Of a stretch of 64,000 nucleotides of DNA, positions 41,768-52,109 are shown in pieces. The translations under genes and the position numbers were made by a program. This stretch comes from Notospermus geniculatus (taxonomy: Eukaryota; Nemertea; Pilidiophora; Heteronemertea; Lineidae): the NCBI GenBank assembly GCA_002633025.1, contig NMRB01000122.1:2548-66547 (forward strand), read 5' to 3'. How positions within the stretch are numbered: position 1 is the first letter of the stretch; each line of letters opens with the position of its first letter. A model generated the notes under the pieces. It worked only from the letters and a program-made list of their open reading frames with translations, did not search any database and was not told the DNA's origin.

Positions 41768-42270
41768 TAGTCCACATGTATGTGCGTGACTAAGTGTCCC
41801 CAGTTGGTATGAATAGAAATGACTCAGTCAGCACAAATCAGCCAATTTTGTACAATACATTTCCGTTGTTTTTCCATACATATCCAATTGAGGACACTCC
41901 CATAGTTCACATTTATGTGCATTACTGTGTGTCCCCGGTTGGTATGAATAGAAATGACTCAGTCAGCACAAATCAGCCAATTGTGGACAATACATTTCCG
42001 TTGCTTTTTCCATACATATCCAATTGAGGACACTCCCATAGTTCACATTTATGTGCATTACTATGTGTCCCCGGTTGGTATGAATAGAAATGACTCAGTC
42101 AGCACAAATCAGCTAATTGTGGAGAATACATTTCCGTTGTTTTTTCCATACATATCCAATTGAGGACACTCCCATAGTCCACATTTATGTGCATTACTGT
42201 GTGTCCCCGGTTGGTATGAATAGAAATGACTCAGTCAGCACAAATCTGTGGACAATACATTTCCTTTATT
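41768..42270. repeat. 136-bp tandem repeat
   Basis: 3.6 units with few differences: TGTCCCCGGTTGGTATGAAT, AGAAATGACTCAGTCAGCAC, TTTCCGTTG, CATACATATCCAATTGAGGA and CACTCCCATAGTYCACATTT. Unit starts fall at 41794, 41929, 42065 and 42201. Serine/threonine-rich frames reflect the repeat. Confidence 0.92.
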
Positions 42271-43083
42271 TTTTCCATTTCCTTGATTGTTGTGCTATGT
42301 GTACAGAATGTAATTATATCCGTTAAAGAAAATCACATCCATTTTGAGATCCTCTTATGCATTCAGGCACAAAAGTTTGTTTTTTTGCACAGAGCTCATT
42401 CAGCGAACTCCGTTGTTACATGGTTTTGTCATTTGTAATGTTGTAATGTTTAGAAAAATGCCAATAAAGGAACAGTTTATCAGGAGCCGCATTTAGCTCT
42501 TCCTCAAGAGAATTGCACCGATAATGCACACAACAGGGATGATAACCTTCAAAGGAATCGCACATCATGTAGAATTTGCCCACTTATCTGTCATGTGCGC
42601 TGGCCATTTTACGCAAAAGTGACAACGAACAAAATAATTCTGTTTATCTCGACGGAATCGCATCAAACAAATATTTGACTGCTCGAGGAATCGGCGCGTG
42701 ATTCCACGTGAATGCTTGCAGACCACTTCAAAGGGAACGATCGGTTGTGTTCCCATCTTGCGTTACCTAATTTGATGGACAAGGTATTCCATTGCCTTTA
42801 TCTCACCCCGATCTAGCAGATTAATGGACAGGTTGGTCATACTCATCAGGCGCATCCTTCCCTATCGTGACACAGCAAAGATTTTTCACTTCTTTTGATT
42901 GGACATGTTCGTGGCGGCGTTCATGATCTCCTTTTGCGGTACTTGCATCACGCGGAAGCCATAGCCACAAACACGAGATAAACAAAAATTATACAGTCGA
43001 ACCTCCCTTAAAGGGAAACAGTATTCCTATTCCTAGCCGACGCTAAACATACCTAAGGGAGAAATTGAATATAATTGAATATC
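42271..43083. other. No gene; MITE P relic
   Basis: ACAGTCGAACCTCCCTTAAAGGG at 42992-43014 resembles the end of MITE P in a decayed form. The rest is unassigned. Confidence 0.4.
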
Positions 43084-43275
43084 ATTGGCTCTTCACGTCC
43101 ATCACATGGGACAGTAAGCCGTGGTGCCTTGTACCTTGTGCCTTTGCAAAGGCAAGTAAAAGACCCCACCCAAGTGAGTAACGCGAGTAACTTGAGATGG
43201 CCTCTTCCGTACTCACCAGGGCCAATAATGCTACAGCGCTGCTTTGGCCTTAATGAAACATACAAATATGAATAC
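43084..43275 (+). mobile_element. SINE-1, head missing
   Basis: Starts ATTGGCTCTTCACGTCCATC, complete through the body, with GCTGCTTTGGCCTTAATGAA at a divergent 3' end and a short ACAAATATGAATAC tail. Confidence 0.85.
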
Positions 43276-44275
43276 TTCTCAGCCTAGGTGGTGCAAGCCG
43301 TCCACTGCTGTCTACCACTGGCAGAAGCCTGAACGAAGTGCAGAAATAGTAGACGATGGTTGCCTCATTGGTATGTATGGGTTGGGAACCAATGTCTCTA
43401 GTCTCAAAAGCAAACCCCGGCTTCTTGTTTGTCCCATCAAATCACGCCGAAAGTAATCCCCTATCTTTACTGTCCCTATCTCGTTAAGGCACAGCCAAAT
43501 TTAACAGACGATTTTAAATCGGGGACAAGAAGTCGCCATAAATCAAAATCTTGAGAGAAGCCAAAAGAGCTTGGGTATACAGACAAACATACTTTTAGAA
43601 AATCAATGAGCTAACATTACCGAAACAGCAAATACTTGCCTACAAATTACCAAAATATAATTTGAGTATTCCCAGCAGGGAATGTTTCACTCCTTTAAGT
43701 TTAAGAAACAATGATTGGTATACCATCATTTGCCGCAGTGTTCCCTGAATGGTCATTTTTGCCTCCATGTTATGAGTGGTTTATGGTGATGAACATGCAG
43801 TTAATTGGAAATGAGAAGATGCTGTGATGGAAGTCAAGTATGTGTGTTTGACTTGAGCGAAGTGCTGGGAGGCTGGGCATCCTTCAAAAGAAGAAAGTCT
43901 TGGCTAGCACAACACTCAATAATTCAGTGGTATCGGCCTCCGCTTGAAGCTGTCATCCTCAACCACTGAAACACTTGGTCCAAAAGTCCGTTTCTGAACA
44001 CTAGATGTCACTACCAGTTGTTGACGAACACGCTCGATCAACTAGCCAATGAACGATCAGCCAATAAGACAATGTTTCATGTTTTCCCCAACTTGCGTGA
44101 AATACTGGTCGCTGATTGGTTGATGACAGTTTGCGCCATCTAGCGTTCGAAACATGATTAGGCCACATCTGCCAGTGGTTGAGAGTGTATAACTGGTACA
44201 AAGCTCGAGGCCACTGGGGACGAGTGTAGGCTAGCAAGGGCAAGATGGTAGAGTGAGGGAGGCTAAGTAAGTTTA
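43276..44275. other. No feature recognised
   Basis: TTTGCGCCATCTAGCGTTCG at about 44131 is CTCF-like on the - strand. No gene or repeat supported. Confidence 0.4.
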
Positions 44276-44342
44276 GCCAGCAGCACACCAGGCGATATCG
44301 CAAGTGATCTGATGGCAAGGGAGCAAAAAAAAGTTTGGTTTT

Positions 44343-44602
44343 ATAGTCTGATATCAACTACGGTAGAGGTTCTCATCCGACTTTACATTTTAACCCCAGT
44401 CTATCCAGTAGAACTCAGATGAGCTGCTCATTCAGCGCTACAATCTGAGCATTTCCGACCGGTACCCATTTATACACCTGGGTGGAGAGAGGCCAGTGAA
44501 GCAAAGAGACTTGCCCAAAGTCTCACGCCACAGTGGGATTTGAACCCGGGACCCTCTGACTGCTAGTGGGAGACCTGAAACACTTCGCCACCATGGCTCC
44601 TT
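44343..44602 (-). mobile_element. SINE-2, full length, reverse
   Basis: On the - strand: AAGGAGCCATGGTGGCGAAG, GTTTCAGGTCTCCCACTAGC, GGGTCCCGGGTTCAAATCCC, TTTGGGCAAGTCTC, GGTGTATAAATGGGTACCGG, CAGCTCATCTGAGTTCTACT, ending TTGATATCAGACTATA. It matches 22250-22516 along its whole length. Confidence 0.88.
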
Positions 44603-44713
44603 GGCAGCGATGCATGGATTCCTCTCACTAGCGATGTTTGTCCATTGTTGAACAATACCAAAGCTGATATTGCCAAGTCTGCAGTGGTTGGCAAGAAGAT
44701 CGGTGGCGATCAG

Positions 44714-44812
44714 GGCCATAAAACCTTGTTAGCTCAGTTGGTTGCTAGTTTTGTACATCAGTCTGTACAAACTGGACCCCTTAGCAAGTAACTAACTTTG
44801 TGAATATGGGCC
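44714..44812. mobile_element. MITE I nested in MITE G
   Basis: GGGCCATAAAACCTTGTTAG pairs with CTTTGTGAATATGGGCCC, with TTGTACATCAGTCTGTACAA at the centre. It interrupts GATCAG|ATCGC of MITE G. A better-preserved relative is at 50504. Confidence 0.75.
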
Positions 44813-44853
44813 CAGATCGCATTCGATATCGACTGGTGTGTTGCTGGCTTTAA

Positions 44854-45184
44854 GGAAAACCTTTTGAAAATGACATCTGCAGATTCGTCCAGCTTCAGAA
44901 GTGTTAATGCTTTTCATTAGAGCTTCATTCAACTGGAAAGAAAGGCTGGTTTCCACCTCATCAGGCTCATTAAGCTGTCCTTCTTCCAGCTCTACCAGTA
45001 TCGATGTCGTTAGAGACCTTAATGAAGAGTCGGCTAATTAGTTCTAGATTGGAACGACAGTTAACGGTCAGCAGCAAAGAGGTTGTAGTCATTTGATAAA
45101 TGGTGGTGATACGGCAGGGAATTCTTGGGGTATTGGATGATTGAAAAGGGAGTGATCAGATATCGGCAGGACACTAAAGTTACC
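44854..45184. other. No feature recognised
   Basis: Short unassigned stretch. Confidence 0.4.
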
Positions 45185-45412
45185 ATCCTGTTTAGCAAGT
45201 AGCAGGTCCTGGGTTCAAATCCACCCCAGGCCATTTGGGATAAATCATCCCTGGCTCTTCAGGTCCATTGCCTGGGACAGTAAGCCGTGGTGCCTTGTAC
45301 CTTGTTCCTTTGCAAGGGCAAGTAAAAGACCCCATCCAAGTGAGGAACATGAGTAGCTTGAGATGGCCTCTTCCATACTTACCAGGGCCAATAATGCTAT
45401 GGCTTTGGTCCC
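45185..45412 (+). mobile_element. SINE-1, partial head, tail lost
   Basis: Starts inside the head at CTGTTTAGCAAGTAGCAGG with an intact B box GGGTTCAAATCC. The body is complete and stops at GCTATGGCTTTGGTCCC. The AAATC(A/T)AATAC tail is absent. Confidence 0.85.
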
Positions 45413-46207
45413 TTCCACCTCCCATCCACCCCCTCTAAATCCGGCCTTGGAGATTGCCAGAGGCTAAAATCAAAGTAGCAGTCTGCCATCCCTATGGAAC
45501 GAGATTCCCTGATATTCTGCCAAAATGTCTCAAGTCTGGCCTGCACCTGCCATTCTGGTGCCCATCCCACAATCCCCAACAAAATCGTCACCAAACGTGA
45601 AGTAAGTGATCAGATAATTACCGACTACGTATTACAAAAATCATTTATTGGCACGCCACTCGGGCAAAGTCATCAGTCAGATCACCAGTAAGTGAGCCGC
45701 GCTTCATTACCTCAGAAATCATAACAGCTTGTGCCTCACGTCGCCCGAGCAGCCACGGAGAAGACGGAGAAAATTCCGATATTATACCGTGATTGGTCAT
45801 TCATACCCCTGGTCACTAATTACAAACTGCGAAATCAATACTTTAGAACCAAGAACTGGATCTTCGTTATGCTATTTTGTGATATTCTGGACCCTAATTA
45901 CAGTCGTGACCTGGTCTTTGCGTCTGTCGCAATGAGAAAAACGACCCCCTGCTATCGGCAACAATGACCTCAAAGATTAAAGGAAACTGTCCTGATGACT
46001 GTGGTTGTCATTCACTGGTGCTGATGGCTAATTACAGGATGATGGTCTTGGGGTTCATACACAGTGAAGGGTGCGGTCCCAAGGGATTGCAGGAACACTG
46101 TCTTCTAATGAATCAGTCACCATTTCTGCATTCTATGTTGATGTTTCAGTATGGACCTCGTCTTCCTTGTTACCGCACCGAACAAAGTTCAGTAGGGATA
46201 TAGAGAA
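45413..46207. other. No feature recognised
   Basis: No repeat partner or reliable exon. Overlapping frames of 65-79 codons are unremarkable. Confidence 0.4.
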
Positions 46208-46455
46208 ACCCCTGGTCTATGCACGTTTCTGTCCAAATCCCTTCCGGCCTATAACTTTGCAACGAAACCAGATTTTACAACTATATTTTCAGAGATGGTG
46301 TGTGAGCAGTCAAAGGTGTGTCGCGCACCGTAACTGTCGCGATGCGACCTTTGACCTTGACCCTATGACCTTTGACGCAAATATCCCTTCCAGCCTATAA
46401 TAATATTGCAACGAAGGCAGATTTTGGGTCAGTATTTTCAGGTGTGTGAGATTGT
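46208..46455 (+). mobile_element. HINE core relic
   Basis: AATCCCTTCCGGCCTATAAC, GCAACGAA, CAAAGGTGTGTCGCGCACC and a second TCCCTTCCAGCCTATAAT with GCAACGAAGGCAGATTTTGG echo the core of the element at 24291. Two units about 165 bp apart. Ends are not identifiable. Confidence 0.5.
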
Positions 46456-46622
46456 CTTTTATGGGAGGCCAGAGTGCTAAGCCACTGGGCCAAACACGGC
46501 TGCTCCATCAGTGAAGCAGAATCTGAAAGGCAAAGTAAAGAGCCTTCTACAGGGAGAGCAATGTTGAAGATGCTTTTGAGCGTTGTCTTTTATGGGAGGC
46601 CAGAATGCTAAGCCACTAGACA
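46456..46622. repeat. 129-bp-spaced direct duplication
   Basis: GTCTTTTATGGGAGGCCAGA followed by (G/A)TGCTAAGCCACT occurs at 46455 and 46584. Its nature is unknown. Confidence 0.7.
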
Positions 46623-46747
46623 AGAGATATTTCTCATTGCTAATCCTAACAGAATTTACCACTTGGCACTGTAAGGATTCTTTTCACTCATTCCAATAGC
46701 ATACATCCCCCACTTTGCTAGCATTACTACTTGTGGCAACTAGCTCC

Positions 46748-46828
46748 GTATGATAGCCTGGTTGGCCTAAGGGTGGATCAGTCGCTAGCAAGTGTATTCC
46801 GCTGTGTTTGATTCCTATACCGGGCACT
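46748..46828 (+). repeat. tRNA-like segment flanking MITE C2 (left copy)
   Basis: TATGATAGCCTGGTTGGCCT, AAGGGTGGATCAGTCGCTAG and GTTTGATTCCTATACCGGGC recur at 47955-48050, on the other side of MITE C2. It has A- and B-box-like motifs but an incomplete fold. Confidence 0.6.
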
Positions 46829-47273
46829 TAAGCCTAGCGTACATCGCATTGCGACTGGAGACAACTAGTTGCCAATGAGCCACCTGGCGACTGGGAGGAT
46901 CTAGCTGGAACTGGAGGCGACTGATCAGTTGCCAGAAACGGTCGATGTACGCACCCTTGCGACTCGCTGGAACTGAGATTTTACCAGTCGCCGCGAGTTG
47001 CACATGTTCAACTTTCTAGTGACTAGTTGTACCCAGTTTTGTTCAGTTGCTGCGATGTACGCGGGCTTGCGACTGATAAGTGCCAGTTTTCTGAACGAAA
47101 CCAGTCTCGTCGAGTCTCAATGCCCAGATGTTGAGTTGCTGCCAGTCGAAAGTGCGATGTATGCGGTGAGGACATGATGACTGATTGGATCCTCCTAGTT
47201 ATGCCCCCGACTTCCGAAAAAGTTGGGGGCATTATGTCGTGGTGCGTGCGTCGGTGTCGGTGTCGTCGTCGGT

Positions 47274-47307
<34 letters not shown>

Positions 47308-47960
47308 TCGTCGGTGTCCGTTAACATTTGGTTTCCGTCAATTAGCTTGAGAACGCTTTGACCGATCAACCTGAATTTTTTTGTGAGGGTTGGTCTCTAT
47401 GAGGGGACGGTTCCTTTCGATGACCAGCTCCGCCGCCCATCCAAGATGGCGGCTATGGTGGCCAGCGTGAAATCGGTTTCCGTCGATTAACTTGAAAATG
47501 CTTTGCGCAGTCAACCTAAATTTTTTTGTGAGGGTTGGTCTCTATAAGGGGACGGTTCCTTTCGACGACCAGCTCCGCCACCCATCCAAGATGGCGGCTA
47601 TGGTGGCCATCTTGAAATTGGCTTCCGTTTATTTAACATGAGAACGCTTTGCACAATCAACCTGAATTTTTTTGTGAGGGTTTGCATCTATGAGGGGAAG
47701 GTTCCTTTCGATGACCAGCTCTGCCGCCCATCCAAGATGGCGGCTATGGTGGCCATCTTGAAATCGAGTTTCCGTCAGTTAATTTCAGATTGCTTCGCCC
47801 ACAAACAACATACCAGTCGGGGGCATATGCCACGCTCTGCGTTGCTCTTGTTTTACTGAGTTGCTGAATTTGCGATGTGTGTGCAGCATGTACATCACCA
47901 GCGACTGATCAGATCAGTTACTTCCAGTCGCAAGTGCGATGTACGCCGGGCTTATGATAG
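46829..47960. mobile_element. MITE C2, interrupted by a HINE
   Basis: TAAGCCTAGCGTACATCGCA and GTGCGATGTACGCCGGGCTTA are inverted ends. The interior shares GACTGATCAGTTGCCAG, GTTGCACATGTTCAAC and ACCAGTCTCGTCGAGTCTC with the copy at 11441. A 649-bp HINE (47201-47849) splits it at CCTAGT|TTTACTGAG. Confidence 0.85.
47201..47849 (+). mobile_element. HINE, subfamily TGCCCCCGAC, complete
   Basis: The 5' end TATGCCCCCGACTTCCG with hairpin to AGTTGGGGGCA is followed by a GGTGTCGTCG microsatellite (47230-47325). Then 3.2 tandem core units of 146 bp follow (47332, 47477, 47622, 47769), each with CTTGAGAACGCTTTG, CAACCTGAATTTTTTTGTGA and CCAAGATGGCGGCTATGG. The 3' end CAGTCGGGGGCATATGCCAC, GCTCTGCGTTGC, TCTTGT has the inverted repeat and hairpin. 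Confidence 0.8.
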
Positions 47961-48055
47961 CCTGTTTGGCCTAAGGGTGGATCAATCGCTGGCTGGCTTG
48001 TTCTGGAGTCGTGACATCCCGCTGCGTTCGATTCCCGGTACCAGGCACTTACAAA
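47955..48055 (+). repeat. tRNA-like segment flanking MITE C2 (right copy)
   Basis: TATGATAGCCTGTTTGGCCT, AAGGGTGGATCAATCGCTGG, GCGTTCGATTCCCGGTACC. It keeps a good B box. It is possibly an extra SINE family, duplicated with the MITE. Confidence 0.6.
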
Positions 48056-48612
48056 TCAAGTATTTTGTACTTAGAATGGTCTCCTTGTGTCTGGGTTGAT
48101 CCCGTGGTGATCTTAAGATGTTTTTTACGACGCTGGGTCTGTGGAGAAAACGAATGTGTTGATTTAATGGAGTCTGAATACTGCAGTTTGTATTGGTCTT
48201 CTTTGAAAGTATGTAATAAAGTTGTGGATGGAGTGGGTTTCTGAAGTTCTCTCAATATACATTGGAATCTCTCTATAAAGGACAGACAGATTTGGGACTG
48301 ACGAAACATGTCCTTAAAGCCACCCTGTATTAACTTTGTGGTATTTTCAAAATATTAGGAGAGTGCATGTAGAGGTCTCATAGCTTATGAAGGTCTCCAA
48401 AATGCTTGCCTGATATGTACATGTATTTCAGAGACGTCGTGCACTGACGTCAATAATCACGGCGATGATTCGTGTTTTTCAAATTGATTACAGAGGAGCT
48501 TTAACTGAGAGGGGTACTGATTATAAAGGTCCAACTGAACGGAGACTTGTCCTCGCTGCAAGAGCTTCGCTGGAGAAGGTAGTGCTCTCCATGATAAGGC
48601 CGACTTTTCCAC
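48056..48612. other. Unassigned, with MITE P relics
   Basis: TTGGAATCTCTCTATAAAGG (about 48263) with TTTGGGACTGAC and GTCCTTAAAG (48314), and CTGATTATAAAGG (48515), are decayed MITE P-like pieces. CACTGACGTCAATA at 48440 holds a CRE palindrome. No gene. Confidence 0.4.
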
Positions 48613-48837
48613 GAGTCTTGATAGTCTAGTAGTTATCAGCCCGCTCAGCAAGCAGCAGGTCCTGGGTTCGAAACCAGCCTGGGCTATATGGGATAAATCA
48701 ACCGTGGCTCTTCACATCGGCTGCAAGGGCAAGTAAAAGACCCCATCCAAGTGAGGAACATGAGTAGCTTGAGATGGGCTCTTCCATACTTACCAGGGCC
48801 AATAATGCTGTGGCTTCGGCCCTGACGGAATAATGCA
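48613..48837 (+). mobile_element. SINE-1 with internal deletion
   Basis: Complete head (TTGATAGTCTAGTAGTTATC, GGGTTCGAAACCAGC), then a 65-bp deletion in the body between CTCTTCACATCGG and CTGCAAGGGCAAG. The 3' body is intact, and MITE D directly follows. Confidence 0.88.
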
Positions 48838-49083
48838 AGACGATTCTCGAATTCGCAGATCTGCTCACTTCTCCCGAAATCTCAACCAGAACCTCGATCT
48901 GAAACCGGCTGACGTGATGCCATCCATGATTCAGCAATGGTCGAGTCTGATGCAACGTCTTTGACGTCACTGTCGTGGCATTGTCTGCGTTACGTCATTC
49001 AGTTTCAGACTGCAGGTTATGGTTGAGATTTCGGCAGAAGTGCGCAGATCTTTGTCATTATGTCAATTTGAGAACGGTCTATA
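48838..49083. mobile_element. MITE D, complete copy
   Basis: AGACGATTCTCGAATTCGCA to TTTGAGAACGGTCTATA, with GCTGACGTGATGCC, GCAACGTCTTTGACGTCACT and TGCGTTACGTCATTCAG inside. It is closely similar to 19110-19357 and again beside SINE-1. Confidence 0.88.
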
Positions 49084-49455
49084 CACTGCCATTCTGATCT
49101 AGTTGTCAAATGGCAGGTTAGGAGCAAGTGGAGTTTTCACCCACAGGGCCGTGATCTGCCGGTCCCATAATCTGTTTGTGGTTCCCCTAAAGCTAAGATT
49201 CCTATTACTGCCTCGGGAGGGATCAATCCACGACGGCAAACAAGCGCCCTAAAAGCTTCGTTCGATTGCGACTGCATCTTGTATCTAACAACTATGATGA
49301 TTTGTCTGGCCACTGCTCTCATTATTGGATCCGATTCAAAGGTGCAATATTACCGTGCTGATTGCTTGAGATTGGATGGTTGGCGGTCACAAATCGTTGC
49401 GGAATGCCAAGGCCAATTGTTGGCTTCTCACTTGGACGAGCCTGACTCAATCTGT
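49084..49455. other. No feature recognised
   Basis: No repeat or exon supported. Confidence 0.4.
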
Positions 49456-49586
49456 TGCTGTTAAAGGGACAGTTCATCTTCTCCTTCTGCTGTCAAAGGG
49501 ACAGTTCATCTTCTCCTTCTGCTGTTAAAGGGACAGTTCATCTTCTCCTTCTGCTGTTAAAGGGACAGTTCTTCTTCTCCTTCTGC
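49456..49586. repeat. 32-bp tandem repeat
   Basis: GCTGTTAAAGGGACAGTTCA followed by TCTTCTCCTTCT, four copies with two substitutions in total. Recent expansion. Confidence 0.92.
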
Positions 49587-49611
49587 ATTTCATATTCGCT
49601 TTCCAATACGT

Positions 49612-49710
49612 AAATCTTGTATTTTGTATTTGATATTTCCGTCAGGGCCGAAGCCATCGCATTATTGGCCCTGGTAAGTATGGAGGAGGCCATCTCAAGC
49701 TACTCATGTG
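49612..49710 (-). mobile_element. SINE-1, 3' fragment, reverse
   Basis: Tail AAATACAAAATACAA, GGCCCTGACGG and GGGCCAATAATGCGATGGC then GAGTAGCTTGAGATGGCC on the - strand, with the 5' two-thirds missing. It offers CTGGTAAGTATGG on the + strand at 49671. Confidence 0.85.
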
Positions 49711-50503
49711 GCGTTGCAGATGTTACGTCGTGACATTAGTGTGCAGGTTCCTATATACTGTCCCATGTGACGGACGTGACCTGAAGATCTCCATGCTGTA
49801 ATTCCATCTTGTGCCATCTTTTCCTCTTCTTTTGCATCTCATAGACGAACACGCTCACTTTATGTCAACATGATATCAAAAGTTTGCATACAATATCATA
49901 TTCAAAAAGTCAAATTTGCCTTACGGACACATGCCTTAATCTGAGACATAAAACCCTATGGACTTATTCTAAAGGAGGATATACGGAATCTGATCTCCCT
50001 GTAAACTACACCCTTGGCCAAAGGAACAGGACTTGGTCCAGATTTACATCTTTAAATCCCACTGTGAGGATTTGGATAAAATATCTAAACAATGTTACCT
50101 GATATACCTTTCTGTTGAGTTCATTTCATGTGTGGCCATATCTTTATAAAAGATATTTGACATTGTCCTTATACGGCCATCTCAGACTGGTATCAGATTT
50201 CCCTGCAACAGATTTCACCATCTGCAGGTGAAATTCATGTAAGATTTCCATTGTAAATACACTATATTCTGAAGTCAAGTAGGCATGGAATGGATTTAAA
50301 ACTATTGACTTTTGTGATGGCACTTGGTTTCAGTGGTTCAGACCCATCTGAAACCTCTCGGCGGTAAAATAGATGGATGTTAAAATATCTCTGCTGCAAC
50401 TGAGGTGCCCCGTGTGTCATTTATATTGACATTTAAGAAGAATTGAGTATGGTGGCCTTTTTCGAAACATCATGAGAATTGCACTTGAAAAAAGATATAG
50501 ATC
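49711..50503. other. No feature recognised
   Basis: AT-rich; frames up to 72 codons look random. Confidence 0.4.
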
Positions 50504-50624
50504 AGGGCCCAAATCCATAAAACCTTGCTAGGCTTAGTTGCCTGCTAAAGTGCCCAGTTTGTACAGGCCGATGTACACAACTAGCAACCAACTAAGCTAG
50601 CAAGGTTTTATGGATTTGGGCCCT
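50504..50624. mobile_element. MITE I, complete palindrome
   Basis: AGGGCCCAAATCCATAAAAC pairs perfectly with GTTTTATGGATTTGGGCCCT, extending through CTTGCTAG / CTAGCAAG and AGTTGCCTGCTA / CTAGCAACCAACT. A central TTTGTACAGGCCGATGTACA forms the loop. 121 bp. A miRNA-like hairpin if transcribed. Confidence 0.9.
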
Positions 50625-50727
50625 GGCTTTTAATCCTATAAGTTATTGAGTACGAACCACGGGCAGATGACATGTGTTACTTTCTGAGGACAGACCAGAT
50701 GACTTGTTCAATACATGTTTCTGAAAG

Positions 50728-51018
50728 TTGACTTGCTTTATGTAAATTCACTTGACTTGCTTTATGTAAATTCACTTGACTTGCTTTATGTAAATTCATT
50801 TGACTTGCTTGATGTAAATTCACTTGACTTGCTTGATGTAAATTCATTTGACTTGCTTTATGTAAATTCACTTGACTTGCTTTATGTAAATTCATTTGAC
50901 TTGCTTGATGTAAATTCATTTGACTTGCTTTATGTAAATTCATTTGACTTGCTTTATGTAAATTCACTTGACTTGCTTTATGTAAATTCACTTGACTTGC
51001 TTTATGTAAATTCATTTG
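50728..51018. repeat. 24-bp tandem repeat
   Basis: Twelve units of TTGACTTGCTTKATGTAAAT then TCAY, varying at only two positions. Units 10-12 repeat the variant order of units 1-3. Because 24 is divisible by three it reads as an octapeptide repeat on both strands (LDLLYVNS; NLHKASQV), which is a by-product. Confidence 0.95.
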
Positions 51019-51030
51019 AAGAGAGGTGAG

Positions 51031-51745
51031 TAAATCCAGCAGCAGACCAGGCGATATCGCAAGTGATACTGTCACCAGCCACCGCAGACTTGGTGATGTC
51101 AGCTGGTATTGCTTAATACTGGGTGAACATCGCTGGTGAGAGGATTCCCAGGGGCGGATTCAGGATTTCGTCGAGGGGTGGGTTCTTAAGGTACATGTAG
51201 AGGCCCCTGGAATCCCTTGTGCTGAAGATGCGTGCTTCACTGGGGGCGATTTGGCGGGAGACCTCCCCCACGAGGAAAATATTTAAAAGTAGAAGGTCTG
51301 AGATGCGATTTCCCGACATGTGAGGTTGAGAAAGTCTTATAGAAACCTTTTGTTGACTAGGTGATCTTCCTGTTCTTACTGGCAGCCTCAGCCAGTCAGA
51401 GCCACACCTCTTAGACATTTCGAAACAGTGAAATGTAAACATAACCAATGCAGTACCAGTATAATAGTAGGCCAACAGTTGTCTCAAGCAGGGGAATAGA
51501 GGGTCGTCGAAACATGGATGCAACGATGGGCGGGCACTACACCACAAGCGAGATGCTTGATGGTGATAAAAAAGTTACCTTTGGTCGCCGAGGGGGGTTC
51601 CAACCCCCAGAACCCCCCCCTCTGTATCTGCCTGTGAGAGGATTCCACACATCGCTGTCCAGCGCACACTTGGTGTCAACAACTGATTTTGCTCGCTGCG
51701 AACAGGTCGCTTGTGATATCGCCTGGTGTGCTACAGGCTTTAGTT
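51031..51745. mobile_element. MITE G interrupted by a 486-bp insertion
   Basis: Left AGCAGCAGACCAGGCGATAT and right GATATCGCCTGGTGTGCTAC ends. The interior is cut at GTGAGAGGATTCC, which is duplicated on both sides of the insertion. The orientation of the left inner segment is partly rearranged. Confidence 0.8.
51149..51634. mobile_element. hAT-like non-autonomous insertion with 12-bp duplication
   Basis: Starts CAGGGGCGGATTCAGGATTT and ends CTGTATCTGCCTG, a short imperfect inverted repeat with C-rich runs near the right end. It is flanked by identical TGAGAGGATTCC at 51137-51148 and 51635-51646. CAGNGGCGGA-type ends recall hAT elements, but their usual duplication is 8 bp. Internal frames (144 and 101 codons) show no recognisable domain. 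Confidence 0.7.
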
Positions 51746-52109
51746 CCTTTTAGTTGGCTCAAGGACCAACATACCAGAAAATGTTGTTGTACTTTCCTTT
51801 GGTAGAATTGTGTATCCCTCCCTCGCCAGGCATGTAAAAATGGCCAAGCCACTCGGACCCTACTTGTGGCCACTGCTACATAATTTCAACAGGTCTGTAA
51901 GGATCAAACAAGTGCTATGAGCAGCTCCTTGAGTCCTTACGAAAGGTTCCTGGCGAGACGGTGGTAATTACGTCAAGTGCTTTGAGAATGTATTACAGAA
52001 GAATCAGTATACAGGGTGTTTCTAATAGGCTACTTGGATGGGTGACCAGCGCGTATATAACACCGGTATTGTCTTGTTGTATTTAACTCTTAGAAAAAGC
52101 CTTTTCAGC
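51746..52109. other. No feature recognised
   Basis: Unassigned intron-like sequence upstream of the candidate recursive splice site. Confidence 0.4.

Larger units (their letters stand above)
44276..44853. mobile_element. MITE G with two nested insertions
   Basis: Left AGCCAGCAGCACACCAGGCG and right GATATCGACTGGTGTGTTGC ends are present, with the interior GGCAGCGATGCATGGATTCC and TCTGCAGTGGTTGGCAAG split by a reverse SINE-2 (44343-44602) and MITE I (44714-44812). Order of events: G first, the others later. Confidence 0.85.
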
